From positions 186,001-250,000 of the forward strand of contig NZ_JACTVI010000004.1 in assembly GCF_014495685.1 (NCBI RefSeq): a stretch of DNA of 64,000 nucleotides, given 5' to 3'. Position 1 is the first letter of the stretch, and every line of letters starts with the position of its first letter. Shown here piece by piece: positions 47,049 through 56,055 of this stretch. A model generated the notes under the pieces. The model saw nothing but the letters and a program-made list of their open reading frames with translations, had not been told where the DNA came from and searched no databases. Position numbers and translations under genes: made by a program. This stretch comes from Streptomyces sp. TRM68367 (GTDB lineage Bacteria; Actinomycetota; Actinomycetes; Streptomycetales; Streptomycetaceae).

Positions 47049-47234
47049 GCCGCTCTCCTGTGCCTGGTGGGGGGTGCGAGTGCCGCGGCGGGTGCAGGGC
47101 CGCCCTCGGCCACTCGATTGCCGGTGAGCGTAACGCTTGAGAATTAAAGAGCTGACGGGGTTCTGTGCGGATTCTGTGAAGTGAGGGGGCGAATGGGGCG
47201 ACGATGTGCAGCTGCGCGACGCGTCCGGGGTAGG

Positions 47235-47837
47235 TCAGTCACGGGCGTCTGCCTCTCGCGCCGCGCGCTCCAGCCGGTCACGGTACCGCTCCCACCACGC
47301 CCGGTCCCCCGGCGGCAGGCTGGTGTTGCCCGGCAGCATGCCGACGCTGCCGTCGATCAGCTCGCGCAGGATGTCGGCGTGGCCGGCGTGCCGGTGGGTG
47401 TCGGCGATCATGCGCGCCAGGACGTGGTTCAGTGTCACCGCCCGCCGGCCCTCGGGCCACCACGGGACGTGGCCGATCGCGTCCAGCGGCAGCGCCTCGA
47501 ACGTGCCGTTCGCGTGCTCCCACGCCCGGCGGTACAGCCCGACGATCTCCTCGCGCGACTCGTCGGGGGTGGCCCACATGTCCGCGCCCGGTTCGCCGTT
47601 CTCCCCGTACCACCCGGGCTGCGGCTCCTTGTCGAAGTACGGCCGCCCGAACGCGTCGCCGAAGTACCCCAGCTCCACTCCGGCGAGGTGCTTGACCAGG
47701 CCCAGCAGGTTCGTCCCGGTCGGCGTCATGGGGCGGCGCACGTCGTACTCGGACAGGCCGTCGAGCTTCCACAGCAGGGCGTCACGGCCGTCCTGCAGGT
47801 AACGGACCAGCTCCGCCTTCAGGTTCGGTTCAGTCAT
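47235..47837 (-). CDS. DinB-family protein (DUF664)
   Basis: A 200-residue four-helix-bundle protein of the DinB/YfiT-like superfamily. The likely metal His residues lie in LLGLVKHLAGVELGYFGDAF and MIADTHRHAGHADILRELID, the typical two-site pattern. The ATG at 47837 (MTEPNLK) is preferred to one 30 bp upstream. Members include mycothiol- or bacillithiol-dependent transferases, so a thiol-dependent detoxification role is possible but not shown. Confidence 0.87.
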   Translation of the reverse strand: MTEPNLKAELVRYLQDGRDALLWKLDGLSEYDVRRPMTPTGTNLLGLVKHLAGVELGYFGDAFGRPYFDKEPQPGWYGENGEPGADMWATPDESREEIVGLYRRAWEHANGTFEALPLDAIGHVPWWPEGRRAVTLNHVLARMIADTHRHAGHADILRELIDGSVGMLPGNTSLPPGDRAWWERYRDRLERAAREADARD

Positions 47838-47948
47838 GACGGGCAGTCTCACATCCGCCACTGACAATCGGCACTTGACGCGGCGCCCGCCCGTGCAGAC
47901 GGCCGGTGCCCGCAGCGGTGGCCGCCCCGGGCACCAACTGCCCGTCTG

Positions 47949-48551
47949 CTACATGCCGTCCCGCTTCATGGCGGCGACGATCTGGACGTGGCGGTCGGCC
48001 GCCGTGTTGGAGAACTCGTTCTCGTAGTTGAGGCCGTAGGGCCAGAAGTGCTGGCCGCCGGTGGAGATTTTGGCGTTCGGGCCGTCGAACTGCCGGACCA
48101 GGGCCGTGGCCTGCGCACCGCGCCAGGTGCCGCCGCCGGCGAGGGAGTTCCAGCCCGAGCTCAGACCCACGCCGACGGTGTGGGCTATCTCGTGCAGGGC
48201 GGTCCGCTCGGTCATGTAGCTGCGGTTGCTGCCGAAGCGGATCGTGCCGTTGAGGTTGGCGTCGGCGGTGGGCACGCCCGGCTCGTAGCGGACGGTGATG
48301 GCCTTGCCCAGGTCGCTGAGGTTGTTGTAGCGGGCCACGGCGGCGTTCATGGCCCGGGTGATCTGGTCGTAGGCGGTCCGCTGGTCCTCGGTGGGGCTGC
48401 CGGCCCGTTCGAGACGCCAGGTGATGTCGGCAGCCCCCACCCGCGCCTGCGGCGCGGCTGCGGGTGCGGTCTGCGGGGCGGCCTGCGCGATGCCGGGTCC
48501 GGCCAGCAGTGCGGCGGCCAGTGCGGCTACGACCGCCTTGTTGCGACTCAT
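47949..48551 (-). CDS. Secreted zinc metalloprotease-like protein (HExxH)
   Basis: A 200-residue secreted protein. The signal peptide is VVAALAAALLAGPGIAQA. The zinc motif HEIAHTVGVG holds His120, Glu121 and His124, followed by Gly127. Mature-region landmarks are ITWRLERAGSPTEDQ, TIRFGSNRSYMTER and GGQHFWPYGLNYENEFSN. The motif resembles a short secreted metzincin-type protease, but it lacks the Asp/His third ligand of snapalysin (HExxHxxGxxD). A ligand could come from the downstream His or the Tyr-rich segment. Activity is therefore likely but not certain. Confidence 0.78.
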   Translation of the reverse strand: MSRNKAVVAALAAALLAGPGIAQAAPQTAPAAAPQARVGAADITWRLERAGSPTEDQRTAYDQITRAMNAAVARYNNLSDLGKAITVRYEPGVPTADANLNGTIRFGSNRSYMTERTALHEIAHTVGVGLSSGWNSLAGGGTWRGAQATALVRQFDGPNAKISTGGQHFWPYGLNYENEFSNTAADRHVQIVAAMKRDGM

Positions 48552-48775
48552 TGCGGGTTCCTCCTGTGGGGGGCGAGCGACACTCCGCACAATGTTCGAC
48601 ATGCCGAACACACGGGGGTGCCGCAGAAGAACAGGGGGTGGTGCGCGCGTCCCGGAAATCCGCGTGCGGGGATGCGTCGAACGGACTTTCCGCACGTGGC
48701 GGATACTCGCTGCCCAGCAAGTATCCAGGTGGCGGATGCGGAGTCAAGACGTCCCGCACGAACGGGACTTCGGCG

Positions 48776-49057
48776 TCAGGACTGGTACGGCTGCTGCTGC
48801 GGGTGACCCTGCGGGTGGCCGCCGGCGGCCTGGGCCTGGAGTTGTTCCGCCTGGTCCGCCGTCACCTTCTGTTCCGCGCCGCAGAAGGTGCACTGAGTCG
48901 TGTACTTCGTGGAGAGGGGGATCAGCGGTACGAAGAACAGCGTGAACTTCGTGACGCGCTTCCTGAGCGTGTGCGCGGCGGGGTTGCCGCAACTGCCGCA
49001 CAGCAGCGTCAGTATCGCGAGCTGGTAGAGGTATCCCTTGGTGCCAAAGATGATCAC
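48776..49057 (-). CDS. Small zinc-ribbon protein
   Basis: A 93-residue protein starting with GTG. Two CxxC pairs (LLCGSCGN and TTCQCTFCG-like TQCTFCGAE) form a zinc-ribbon. A hydrophobic stretch, KFTLFFVPLIPLSTKY, lies between them and may touch the membrane. The C-terminal tail is Gln/Gly/His/Pro-rich (GGHPQGHPQQQPYQS). It matches the widespread actinobacterial zinc-ribbon 15 type of unknown function. Confidence 0.78.
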   Translation of the reverse strand: MIIFGTKGYLYQLAILTLLCGSCGNPAAHTLRKRVTKFTLFFVPLIPLSTKYTTQCTFCGAEQKVTADQAEQLQAQAAGGHPQGHPQQQPYQS

Positions 49058-49117
49058 GCCTTGGTCCTTCCCGGTCAGTGCCCTGCCGACACGGCGACGA
49101 GAGTCGCTGGCCGCACT

Positions 49118-49816
49118 CTAACCGTGGCAGCAGGCGCAGGCAGCCGTCCCGTCGGGGGCCGCCGTAGCGGCGGAGGGTGCGCAGCAGCCCTTGCCCTGCC
49201 AGGCGTCGCGGCCTTCCTTGATAGCGACGGCGGCGATGACGAGGGCGGCGACCGGGTCGGCCCAGGACCATCCCACCGTGGCGTTGAGGACCAGCCCGGC
49301 CAGCAGGACGGCGGACAGGTAGGTGCACAGCAGGGTCTGACGGGAGTCCGCGACGGCGGAGGCGGAGCCGAGTTCGCGTCCGGCGCGGCGCTGGGCGGCG
49401 GACAGCAGCGGCATGACGGCGAGGGAGAGGGCGGCGAGCACGATGCCGGGCAGGGAGGTTCCGGCCTCTCCGGGCCCCGCCAGAGCGCGTACGGCGTCCA
49501 CGGCGACGTATGCGGCGAGGGCGAAGAAGGAGACGGCGATGATCCGCAGCGCCGTCCGCTCGCGCGCTTCCCGTACGGCGTGCTCGCGGGCGGAGAACTG
49601 CCAGGCGACCGCGGCGGCGGAGGACACCTCGATGACGGAGTCCAGGCCGAAGCCGATCAGGGCGGTGGAGGAGGCGAGGGCGCCGGCGGTGAGGGCGACG
49701 GCCGCCTCGACGGCGTTGTAGGCGATGGTGACGGCGACCAGCACCCGTATCCGGCGGGCGAGCGCGTCACGCCGGGCGGGGCCCGGGCCGAGGGAGAGGG
49801 ACGCGTGCGTGGCCAT
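49118..49816 (-). CDS. Cation diffusion facilitator-family metal transporter
   Basis: A 232-residue CDF-family membrane protein with about six helices. The helix-2 metal-site motif is ALIGFGLDSVIEVSSAA and the helix-5 site is LNATVGWSWADPVAAL. The Cys-rich tail (KGCCAPSAATAAPDG, then CACCHG) may bind the metal on the cytoplasmic side. The ATG at 49816 lies 2 bp after the ArsR stop; an upstream ATG overlapping that gene is possible. Together they form a metal-efflux operon, probably for zinc, cadmium or a similar soft metal. Confidence 0.88.
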   Translation of the reverse strand: MATHASLSLGPGPARRDALARRIRVLVAVTIAYNAVEAAVALTAGALASSTALIGFGLDSVIEVSSAAAVAWQFSAREHAVREARERTALRIIAVSFFALAAYVAVDAVRALAGPGEAGTSLPGIVLAALSLAVMPLLSAAQRRAGRELGSASAVADSRQTLLCTYLSAVLLAGLVLNATVGWSWADPVAALVIAAVAIKEGRDAWQGKGCCAPSAATAAPDGTAACACCHG

Positions 49817-49818
49817 GG

Positions 49819-50154
49819 TCAGCAGCACTCCTTCGTCGCCGAGTCCGGGCAGGTGCGGTCGGCCTCCACGGCGACCACGGCCGTGCGCAGGTCGTCGAGC
49901 GCGTGGGCGAGGCGTTCGTCGGCGAGCTCGTAGCGCGTACGGCGCCCGTCGGGCACGGTGACGACCAGACCGCAGTCACGCAGGCAGGCCAGGTGGTTGG
50001 ACAGCCGCGTGCGCGAGACGCCCAGCGTGTCGGCGAGGTCGGCCGGGTAGGCGGGGGCCTCGCGCAGGGCGAGCAGGATGCGGCAGCGGATGGGGTCGGC
50101 GAGCGCGCGGCCGAACCGGACCAGCACTTCGATGTCGGAGGCAACAGTCAGCAC
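49819..50154 (-). CDS. ArsR/SmtB-family metalloregulator
   Basis: A 111-residue winged-helix repressor: DIEVLVRFGRALADPIRCRI, then YPADLADTLGVSRTRLSNHL and the wing LVVTVPDGRRTRYELAD. The C-terminal CPDSATKECC and Cys near the recognition helix (HLACLRDCGL) are likely metal ligands, a CmtR-like arrangement that suggests cadmium or lead sensing. The GTG at 50154 is chosen over far upstream starts that run across the neighbouring gene. It directly precedes the CDF gene and should repress this operon. Confidence 0.87.
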   Translation of the reverse strand: MLTVASDIEVLVRFGRALADPIRCRILLALREAPAYPADLADTLGVSRTRLSNHLACLRDCGLVVTVPDGRRTRYELADERLAHALDDLRTAVVAVEADRTCPDSATKECC

Positions 50155-50208
50155 ACCCGGCGACAGTACACGGCATCCTGGATTCAGTAAATTCTGAACT
50201 GTAAGCCC

Positions 50209-50507
50209 GTGCAGTGGGACGTGACAGTGGGACGGGAGCCGATGGTGCGGGCACATGACCCGGCAGTGGAGTACGAGACGGTCGGCATCGACACCGACGC
50301 CCTGGACGTGGCGCGGCTGATGGCCGAGCACCGGCTGCCCGCCTCCCAGATGATCAAGGCGCTGGTGCCGGAGTACGTCATCGACGATCCCACGCTCGCC
50401 GCGGTCCCACTCGTGGCGGTCGTGGACCGCGACAAGGCCGGAGCACGACTGCTCGGCGTCATCACCGCCGCGCACCTGCTCCAGCGAACTCCTGGCCGCC
50501 GACTCCT
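50209..50507 (+). pseudogene. CBS-domain protein remnant with deletions and frameshift
   Basis: CBS-pair pieces remain: EYETVGIDTDALDVARLMAE, then PASQMIKALVPEYVIDDPTL, then LVAVVDRDKAGARLLGVITA. The links between them (the rest of the first CBS loop, and the segment between the two domains) are missing, although the frame is kept. Near 50487 one extra base breaks the end: removing it gives AAHLLQRLLAADS and a stop at about 50507. It is divergent from the ArsR operon and is not functional as a CBS pair. Confidence 0.65.
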
Positions 50508-50669
50508 GAGCCGGCCGGGCGGTCGTCCTCGTCAGTGCCGTGAGCGATCGCCCTGTATGCGCCGAGGAGCCGTCGTGATTCGGGAACGGGCCGCCGCGTT
50601 CCCCGGCCGGGAGCCGGGGCGGTTCGATGCCCGCCCCGGCTCCCGTGAAACCGTCGTCCGGCGACGTTG

Positions 50670-52202
50670 TCAGCCGGCGATCTCAATCTGTCCGTTGGCC
50701 TCGGCGGGCGCGGTGCCCGCGGGCGGGGTGGCGCCAGCCCGCCCGGTGAGGCCCTTGAGGAGCTCGGCGAGGTCGACTCCGGTGGTCGAGCCGAGGAGTT
50801 CGACGCCCTGAGCGACGTTGTCGGCGACCGCGCGCGACAGCCGGCTCGCCCCGTCCGTGGAGATCACCGTCATCTTGTCCACCGCGCTCAGCGGCTCGGA
50901 CGCCTTGGCCACCACCTGCGGCAGCACCTCGACGAGCATCTGCAGCACGGCCGCGTCGCCGTACTGCGCGAACGCGTCGGCCTTCTTCTGCATCGCCTCG
51001 GCCTCGGCCGCGCCCTTCGCCCCGATCGCCGCCGCCTCGGCCTCGCCCTCCAGCCGCACCGCCTGCGCGATCGCCGCACGCCGCGACCGCTCCGCCTCAC
51101 CCTGCTTCAGGCCCTCGATCGCCTCGGCCTCGGCCAGCGCGCTGCGGCGCTGCTTCTCACCCTCACCGGTCAGCCGCGCCCGCTCGGCCTCCGCCTGCGC
51201 GGCCGCGATCCCGGCCAGCCGCTCGGCCTCGGCCTGCTTCACCCGGGCCACCCGCCTGGCCTCCGCCTCCTGTTCGGCGGCGTACCGCTGGGCGTCGGCC
51301 GGCTTGCGGACCTGTGTGTCCAGCTGACGGTCGGTCAGCGCCGCCTGCCGCTCGGCGACTTTCTCCTGCTGGGAGAGGATCTCCTGCTGCCGGGCCGCCT
51401 CCGCCAGCGGTCCCGCAGCCGCCGCCCGGGCCGCGGCCTCATCGGTCTCGGCCTTGATCTCGGCCTGCTTCAGGGAGAAGGTCCGCTGCGCGACCGCGAT
51501 CTCCTCCTCGGCCTTGAGCCGGGCCTGCTCGGCGGCACGCCGGGCGACCGCCTCGGCTATGTCCGCCTCCTGCTTGGCCCGCGCGGCCTCCGGGCGGCCC
51601 AGGTCCTCCAGGTAGGAGCCCTCGGTGGTGATGTCCTGGATCTGGAAGGCATCGAGCACCAGGCCCTGTCCGGACAGGCTCGCCTCCGCCTCCTCGGCCA
51701 CCTGCCCGGCGAACGCGGCCCGGTCCCGGATGACGTCCTCCACCGACATCCGGCCCACGATCGCCCGCAGCGCGCCGGAGAGCACCTCCTGGGTGAAGCC
51801 GACGATGCCGTCCTGCTGCATCAGGAACCGCTGCGCGGCCGCCCGGATGGAGTCCTCGGTGCCGCCGACCTTGACGATCGCCACGCCCTCCAGGTGGGCC
51901 TTGACCCCGCGCAGGGTGACCGCGCCGCGCACCGCGACCGGGATGTGCCGCGAGGACAGATCGAGGGTGAACTTCTGCTGCACGAACGGCACGACGAACA
52001 CGCCGCCGCCGACCACGACCTTCTGCCCGCTGTTGTCGGTGAAGATCCGTCCGGTCTCCGGATCGGTGGCCTTCTTGCCGCGCCGCCCGGTCACGATGAA
52101 CGCCTCGCTCGGACCGGCCACCTTGTAGCGGGTGACGACGACCAGCGCGATCAGAACGAGGAGTACGACGACTCCTACAACGGCGATGGCGACTGAACTC
52201 AT
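50670..52202 (-). CDS. Flotillin-family SPFH protein
   Basis: A 510-residue protein with an N-terminal membrane helix (VAIAVVGVVVLLVLIALVVV) and an SPFH domain (FIVTGRRGKKATDPETG, VPFVQQKFTLDLSSRHIPV, LSGALRAIVGRMSVEDVIRD). It continues with a long Ala/Glu/Gln/Lys-rich coiled coil of roughly residues 200-410. Flotillins scaffold ordered membrane microdomains. It follows an NfeD-like gene on the same strand, which fits the usual pairing of flotillin with NfeD. The Ala-rich C-terminal tail ends NGQIEIAG. Confidence 0.93.
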   Translation of the reverse strand: MSSVAIAVVGVVVLLVLIALVVVTRYKVAGPSEAFIVTGRRGKKATDPETGRIFTDNSGQKVVVGGGVFVVPFVQQKFTLDLSSRHIPVAVRGAVTLRGVKAHLEGVAIVKVGGTEDSIRAAAQRFLMQQDGIVGFTQEVLSGALRAIVGRMSVEDVIRDRAAFAGQVAEEAEASLSGQGLVLDAFQIQDITTEGSYLEDLGRPEAARAKQEADIAEAVARRAAEQARLKAEEEIAVAQRTFSLKQAEIKAETDEAAARAAAAGPLAEAARQQEILSQQEKVAERQAALTDRQLDTQVRKPADAQRYAAEQEAEARRVARVKQAEAERLAGIAAAQAEAERARLTGEGEKQRRSALAEAEAIEGLKQGEAERSRRAAIAQAVRLEGEAEAAAIGAKGAAEAEAMQKKADAFAQYGDAAVLQMLVEVLPQVVAKASEPLSAVDKMTVISTDGASRLSRAVADNVAQGVELLGSTTGVDLAELLKGLTGRAGATPPAGTAPAEANGQIEIAG

Positions 52203-52313
52203 GATGATTTCCCCTCAGCCCTCCCCCGGAGGACGGCGAATCGGTAGATGTCACGCCGGTGCACGGCACCGGCTCGGCCCGTGCCGTGCGGTGAGCGACG
52301 GCCAGCCGGGCGC

Positions 52314-52823
52314 TCAGCGTTCGACGCGGCGCACCGAGACGGCTGTGGACGACAGTGCCTCGTCCACCCAGACCTCGCTGCCGCGGGCCACCGGGCCCGT
52401 ACTTCTGGCCGCGAGCTTCACCGGCTGCCCCGCCAGGTGCACCAGCACCTCGCCATAGCCGCCGGCCGGAATCGCGGTCACCACGGACCCCGGGGCGCCG
52501 ATCAGGTCGTCGTCACGGGGCGCCGCGCCGGACCGGTCGCTCATCAGCGCCCGGCTCAGGCGGTAGGCGAGCCAGCCCGTGACCACACCGGCGGGCACGC
52601 CCACCGCCGTGGCCCCGACGGCACCGAGCCCCGTGGTGCCCATGACGATCGCGCCGGAGAAACCGAGCATGGACACGAACCCGGCAACGACCGGCAGCGA
52701 CAGCCAGCCGTCGAAGACGCCGCCGAAGAGCCCTTCGAGCACTCCGTCGAAGAGGAGCGCCAGGGCAAGGAGGGCGACCCCCGTCATGCCGAGACCCAGA
52801 AACCAGGCCATCTGCACCGTCAC
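52314..52823 (-). CDS. NfeD-like membrane protein
   Basis: A 169-residue protein with three to four membrane helices (GLGMTGVALLALALLFDGVL, MLGFSGAIVMGTTGLGAVGA) and a C-terminal OB-fold-like domain (LIGAPGSVVTAIPAGGYGEV, VWVDEALSSTAVSVRRVER). It matches the membrane-plus-OB form of NfeD that accompanies flotillins. AGGAG lies 5 bp before the GTG at 52823, which decides the start over the ATG four codons later. It lies 111 bp upstream of the flotillin gene and is probably in the same operon. Confidence 0.83.
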   Translation of the reverse strand: MTVQMAWFLGLGMTGVALLALALLFDGVLEGLFGGVFDGWLSLPVVAGFVSMLGFSGAIVMGTTGLGAVGATAVGVPAGVVTGWLAYRLSRALMSDRSGAAPRDDDLIGAPGSVVTAIPAGGYGEVLVHLAGQPVKLAARSTGPVARGSEVWVDEALSSTAVSVRRVER

Positions 52824-52985
52824 CGCCTCTCCTTGCGCTCCCCCGTCGGCACAGGCATGTTCACACGGCGGCTCCGCACGGGACATTGCCTGCTTCCGGC
52901 AATCTTTGCGGCGTTTTCGATGCCGTCCCCCGCACAGCCGCACACCGGCGACGAGGGCGTTGTCGTTGCCCGTCACGCGAGGCGG

Positions 52986-53017
52986 CGGTGTAACCACAGA
53001 GACGGTGTAACCGCAGA
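52986..53017. repeat. Tandem 15-bp direct repeat, 17-bp period
   Basis: CGGTGTAACCACAGA and CGGTGTAACCGCAGA are arranged head to tail, followed by a third partial CGGTGCG, just before the GNAT-like gene at 53060. It is a candidate regulator-binding site. Confidence 0.4.
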
Positions 53018-53059
53018 AAGGACGGTGCGTGAAGAAGACGTGCATGCCAGGATGCGAGG

Positions 53060-53476
53060 GTGCAGCCGTCACGGGTCACGACCAGCGTGCGCCACGACCG
53101 CCGGCCTTCGCGGGACCGGAGCGATCGCTCCCGCCCCGCCGAGATCGTTCTCCTCGACAGCCGGGACGAGGTGGTGGGGCGGCTGCGCTATCGCGTCTGC
53201 GCCGACTGCCGCACGGGCCGGATACTCGACGTCTGGATAAGTGATCCCTGGCAGCGGGAGGGGCTCGGCCGCGAGGCCCTTCACACGCTGCTCAGCATCC
53301 ACCCGGGCCGCCGGTGGAGCACCACCCTGCAGTCGGCGCCGGGCCGAGCCTTCTTCACGGCGATGGCCGAGGAGACAGACACGGACTTCCCCGCCGCCGG
53401 CCCGCTCTGCCCCCACCTGCGGGGCTGGGCCAGGCGGCTCGCCCACCGCGCGATCGGCCTCGCCTCGAAGCGGTAG
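53060..53476 (+). CDS. GNAT-like N-acetyltransferase domain protein
   Basis: A 138-residue single-domain protein. The segments RLRYRVCADCRTGRILDVWI and DPWQREGLGREALHTLLS match the acetyl-CoA binding strand and loop of small Streptomyces acetyltransferase-like proteins. TLQSAPGRAFFTAMAEETD and CPHLRGWARRL are their usual C-terminal part. It starts with GTG. The first ~25 residues are Arg/Ser-rich and may be non-native. The substrate is unknown. Confidence 0.68.
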   Translation: MQPSRVTTSVRHDRRPSRDRSDRSRPAEIVLLDSRDEVVGRLRYRVCADCRTGRILDVWISDPWQREGLGREALHTLLSIHPGRRWSTTLQSAPGRAFFTAMAEETDTDFPAAGPLCPHLRGWARRLAHRAIGLASKR

Positions 53477-53614
53477 CCGATCCCCGGTTCGGCAGTCGCC
53501 AACGGCTCGGCCCGCGGGGAGAATTGCATGATCGTCGACGGGGCAGCCGGTGCACAACTCACCGGAGGAGGTGCGGGAGCGGCTGGCGGCCATCGACGGC
53601 GGCGCCGTCTCGAC

Positions 53615-53885
53615 TGCAGCCGCCGCTCGCGGAGCTGTTGGCGTGGTAGACCATCCAGTCCTCGGTCCCGTCGGGCGACTTGAAGAAATCGTTGTGGCCG
53701 GGCCCGTACACGCCGTTGGCGTCGGACCGCTGGAAGACCGGGTTCGGGGACTTCACCCAGGACGAGGAGTTGAGCGGGTCGCCGCCGTTGTAAGTGGGCA
53801 TCCTCAGTCTGTAGTCGGGGGTGGAGCAGTGGCTGGCGGAGTAGATGATGAACGTCCTGCCACCCCGCTGGAGCGCCTCGGCGCC
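53615..53885 (-). pseudogene. GH43 glycoside hydrolase fragment
   Basis: About 90 residues of a family 43 arabinanase or xylosidase-like enzyme remain in one frame: [59 protein letters not shown] and [20 protein letters not shown]. The GPGH and EDWMVYHA segments belong to the late catalytic blades. Both ends are gone and no start codon is present. It abuts another remnant. Confidence 0.65.
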
Positions 53886-54030
53886 TCAGAAGGTGCCGAG
53901 GAGATGAAGCCTGCCACCGCAGAGGCCGGAGCTGTAGCCCAGCCGGGAGGCGGCTTCGGTCGCCGTGACGGTGCCGACTGCGGCGAGCAGGTCGAGCATG
54001 GCGGTGCGGATTTCGTGCGGGCGCAGTTCT
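53886..54030 (-). pseudogene. HTH regulator fragment (ArsR-like)
   Basis: Leftward, [20 protein letters not shown] and [10 protein letters not shown] look like the recognition domain of an ArsR-type winged-helix regulator. The frame then reads [10 protein letters not shown] and stops at 53886, where relatives continue HLRQLARYG. Upstream it merges with sequence antisense to the deformylase remnant. It is a short fragment only. Confidence 0.4.
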
Positions 54031-54083
54031 TCGCCGGCGCCGGCTGCCCGATCGCCCGGGGCGTTGAGGTCGTCTTCAGTCAC

Positions 54084-54503
54084 GTGGCCGCCAACCAGGT
54101 GGGCGTCGGTCTGCGGCTCTTCGTGTACGGCTGCCCGGACGACGACGGGGTCCGGCATGTCGGGCATGTCGTCAACCCGGTTCCGGAGCTGCCCGGTTCC
54201 GGCAGCCGGCGGCTCGTCGACGACTTCGAGGGCCGCCTGTCCGTGCCCGGTGCCGCCATGGCGGTGCCCCGCACAGACCGTGCCGTCGTCCGCGGGTTCG
54301 ACAAGGACGGCAACCCGCTCGTCGTCGAGGGGTCGGGGTACTTCGCCCGGTGTCTGCAGCATGAGACCGACCACGTCCTCGGCCACACGTATCTCGACCG
54401 GCTCAGCAAGCGGGACCGCAGGGACGCCCTGCGGCAGATGGAGGACCGCCGGGAGGACGTCTTCGCGCGGCGCGCGCTCAAGGCGGCCGGTCTGGGGCGG
54501 TGA
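54084..54503 (+). pseudogene. Peptide deformylase remnant with altered metal site
   Basis: The C-terminal ~140 residues of a peptide deformylase are recognisable: [31 protein letters not shown], the third motif [16 protein letters not shown] and [17 protein letters not shown]. The EGCLS motif, whose Cys binds the metal, reads EGRLS, and the first motif is truncated. The normal N-terminus is replaced by unrelated sequence. It is almost certainly inactive as a deformylase; a structural or regulatory relic cannot be excluded. Confidence 0.7.
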
Positions 54504-54801
54504 GGCGTCCGCACGGAACAGGTGGTCCCCCGGCGGCACAAGCTCTCCCCGGGCGGGGTTGCGCCTCCGCCCGGACCCCGGCGCCTGGCTCCCGGCCCGC
54601 GGATCCCGGCTCTCGGCTCCGGCTCCGGCTCCGGCTCCCGATGAACGGCGGGCGAATTCTGGCTTTGGCTCTGGTCAGGACCTGGTCAGGAACGCGGTTG
54701 TGCGGCTCGCGGCCTGCTTAGCATCGGCTGCGCCGCCAGATTCCGTACGACCCCCTTGGCCCCTTGACCCCTTGCCCCACACGACCCCCTTGGAGCCCGG
54801 C

Positions 54802-56055
54802 GTGCCCGTAGCCGAACCCGGTGCCGCAGCCGGTCCCCTGCCGTCGCTGACCGGTGCGGCTGTCCGCCGCCGTCGCGCGCTGCTCACGGCCGGCGCTCTC
54901 CTGGCCGCCGGGGCGGTCACGGCGGGTGTGCTGGCGGCGCGGAGTTCCGGGGAGGGCGCACCCAGGCCGGGCCCGGCCGACGGCCTGCCGCACACCTCCG
55001 TCGAGGTCGCGCAGTCCGGCTGCGGGCACGGCTGGACCCACCCGGTGCCGGGCCGTCAGGTGTTCGACCTGCACAACACCTCCGGCACGGCGGCCGAGGT
55101 GTATCTGACCGACGCGAACAGCGGCGCGGTCTACGGCGAAGTCGAGGGGCTGGGCCCGGGGACCGTCCGCCCGTTGCAGGTCACCCTCGGCAACGGCTCG
55201 TTCGCCTTCAGGTGCCTGCCCGACGACGCGGACGCGGTCACCGGGCCCACGGTGCGGATCCGCGGCGCGCGGGTGAGCAGCGGTCCGGCCGCCGTGCCGG
55301 TGACCCAGCAGGACCTCATCGCGCCGACCCTCGCCTACCAGAAGTGGATCCAGGCCCGCACGGTCGAGCTGGCGCGCAGGACGGACGTGCTGCGCGACGC
55401 CGTGGACCGCGGGGACCTCGCCGCCGCCCGCGCCGCGTGGCTGCCCGCGCATCTGGTGTACGAGCGGATGGGCGCCGCCTACGGCACGTTCGGCGACGCC
55501 GACACGGCGATCAACGGCACGACCGCCGGTCTGCCGGGCGGCGTCCACGACAAGGACTTCGCCGGTTTCCACCGCGTCGAGTACGGGCTGTGGCACGGCG
55601 AGCCGGCGAGCAGCCTGCGCGGCCCGGCCGACCGGCTCGCCACGGCCGTACACGCGCTGCGCGACCGCTGGCCGGACCAGCGGATGGACCCGGCCGACGT
55701 GGGCCTGCGCGCGCACGAGATCCTGGAGAACACCGTGCAGTTCGAGCTGACCGGCCGCACCGACTACGGCAGCGGCACCAACCTGGCCACCGCCCGCGCC
55801 AACCTCGACGGCACCCGCGTCCTGCTCGGATACCTTCGCCCGCTGCTGAAGTCCCGCGACCCCGGCCTGCCCGGCATCGACTCCTGGATGACCCGCACCC
55901 TGCGCGTCCTCGACCGCTTCGAGCACGACGGGCGCTGGACCCCGCTGCGCGAACTGCCGCGCGCCCAGCGGGAGAAGCTCGACGCGGACATGGGCGGGCT
56001 GGTCGAGCGGCTCGCCGACGTGGCCGCCCTGACCGACGTACGGAGGACCGCGTGA
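54802..56055 (+). CDS. efeO: Iron uptake system protein EfeO
   Basis: A 417-residue exported protein. The N-terminal Arg-rich signal or anchor ([20 protein letters not shown]) is followed by a cupredoxin-like domain ([35 protein letters not shown]). A C-terminal M75/imelysin-like domain has the acidic metal region [20 protein letters not shown] and [11 protein letters not shown]. The GTG at 54802 gives this arrangement. It overlaps efeB by four bases. The permease EfeU, normally first in the operon, is absent upstream. Confidence 0.93.
   Translation: MPVAEPGAAAGPLPSLTGAAVRRRRALLTAGALLAAGAVTAGVLAARSSGEGAPRPGPADGLPHTSVEVAQSGCGHGWTHPVPGRQVFDLHNTSGTAAEVYLTDANSGAVYGEVEGLGPGTVRPLQVTLGNGSFAFRCLPDDADAVTGPTVRIRGARVSSGPAAVPVTQQDLIAPTLAYQKWIQARTVELARRTDVLRDAVDRGDLAAARAAWLPAHLVYERMGAAYGTFGDADTAINGTTAGLPGGVHDKDFAGFHRVEYGLWHGEPASSLRGPADRLATAVHALRDRWPDQRMDPADVGLRAHEILENTVQFELTGRTDYGSGTNLATARANLDGTRVLLGYLRPLLKSRDPGLPGIDSWMTRTLRVLDRFEHDGRWTPLRELPRAQREKLDADMGGLVERLADVAALTDVRRTA

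Noticed and set aside
47905..47935. Hairpin after the metalloprotease gene
   Set aside because: Only an 8-bp stem with a 15-base loop, too weak to call a terminator.
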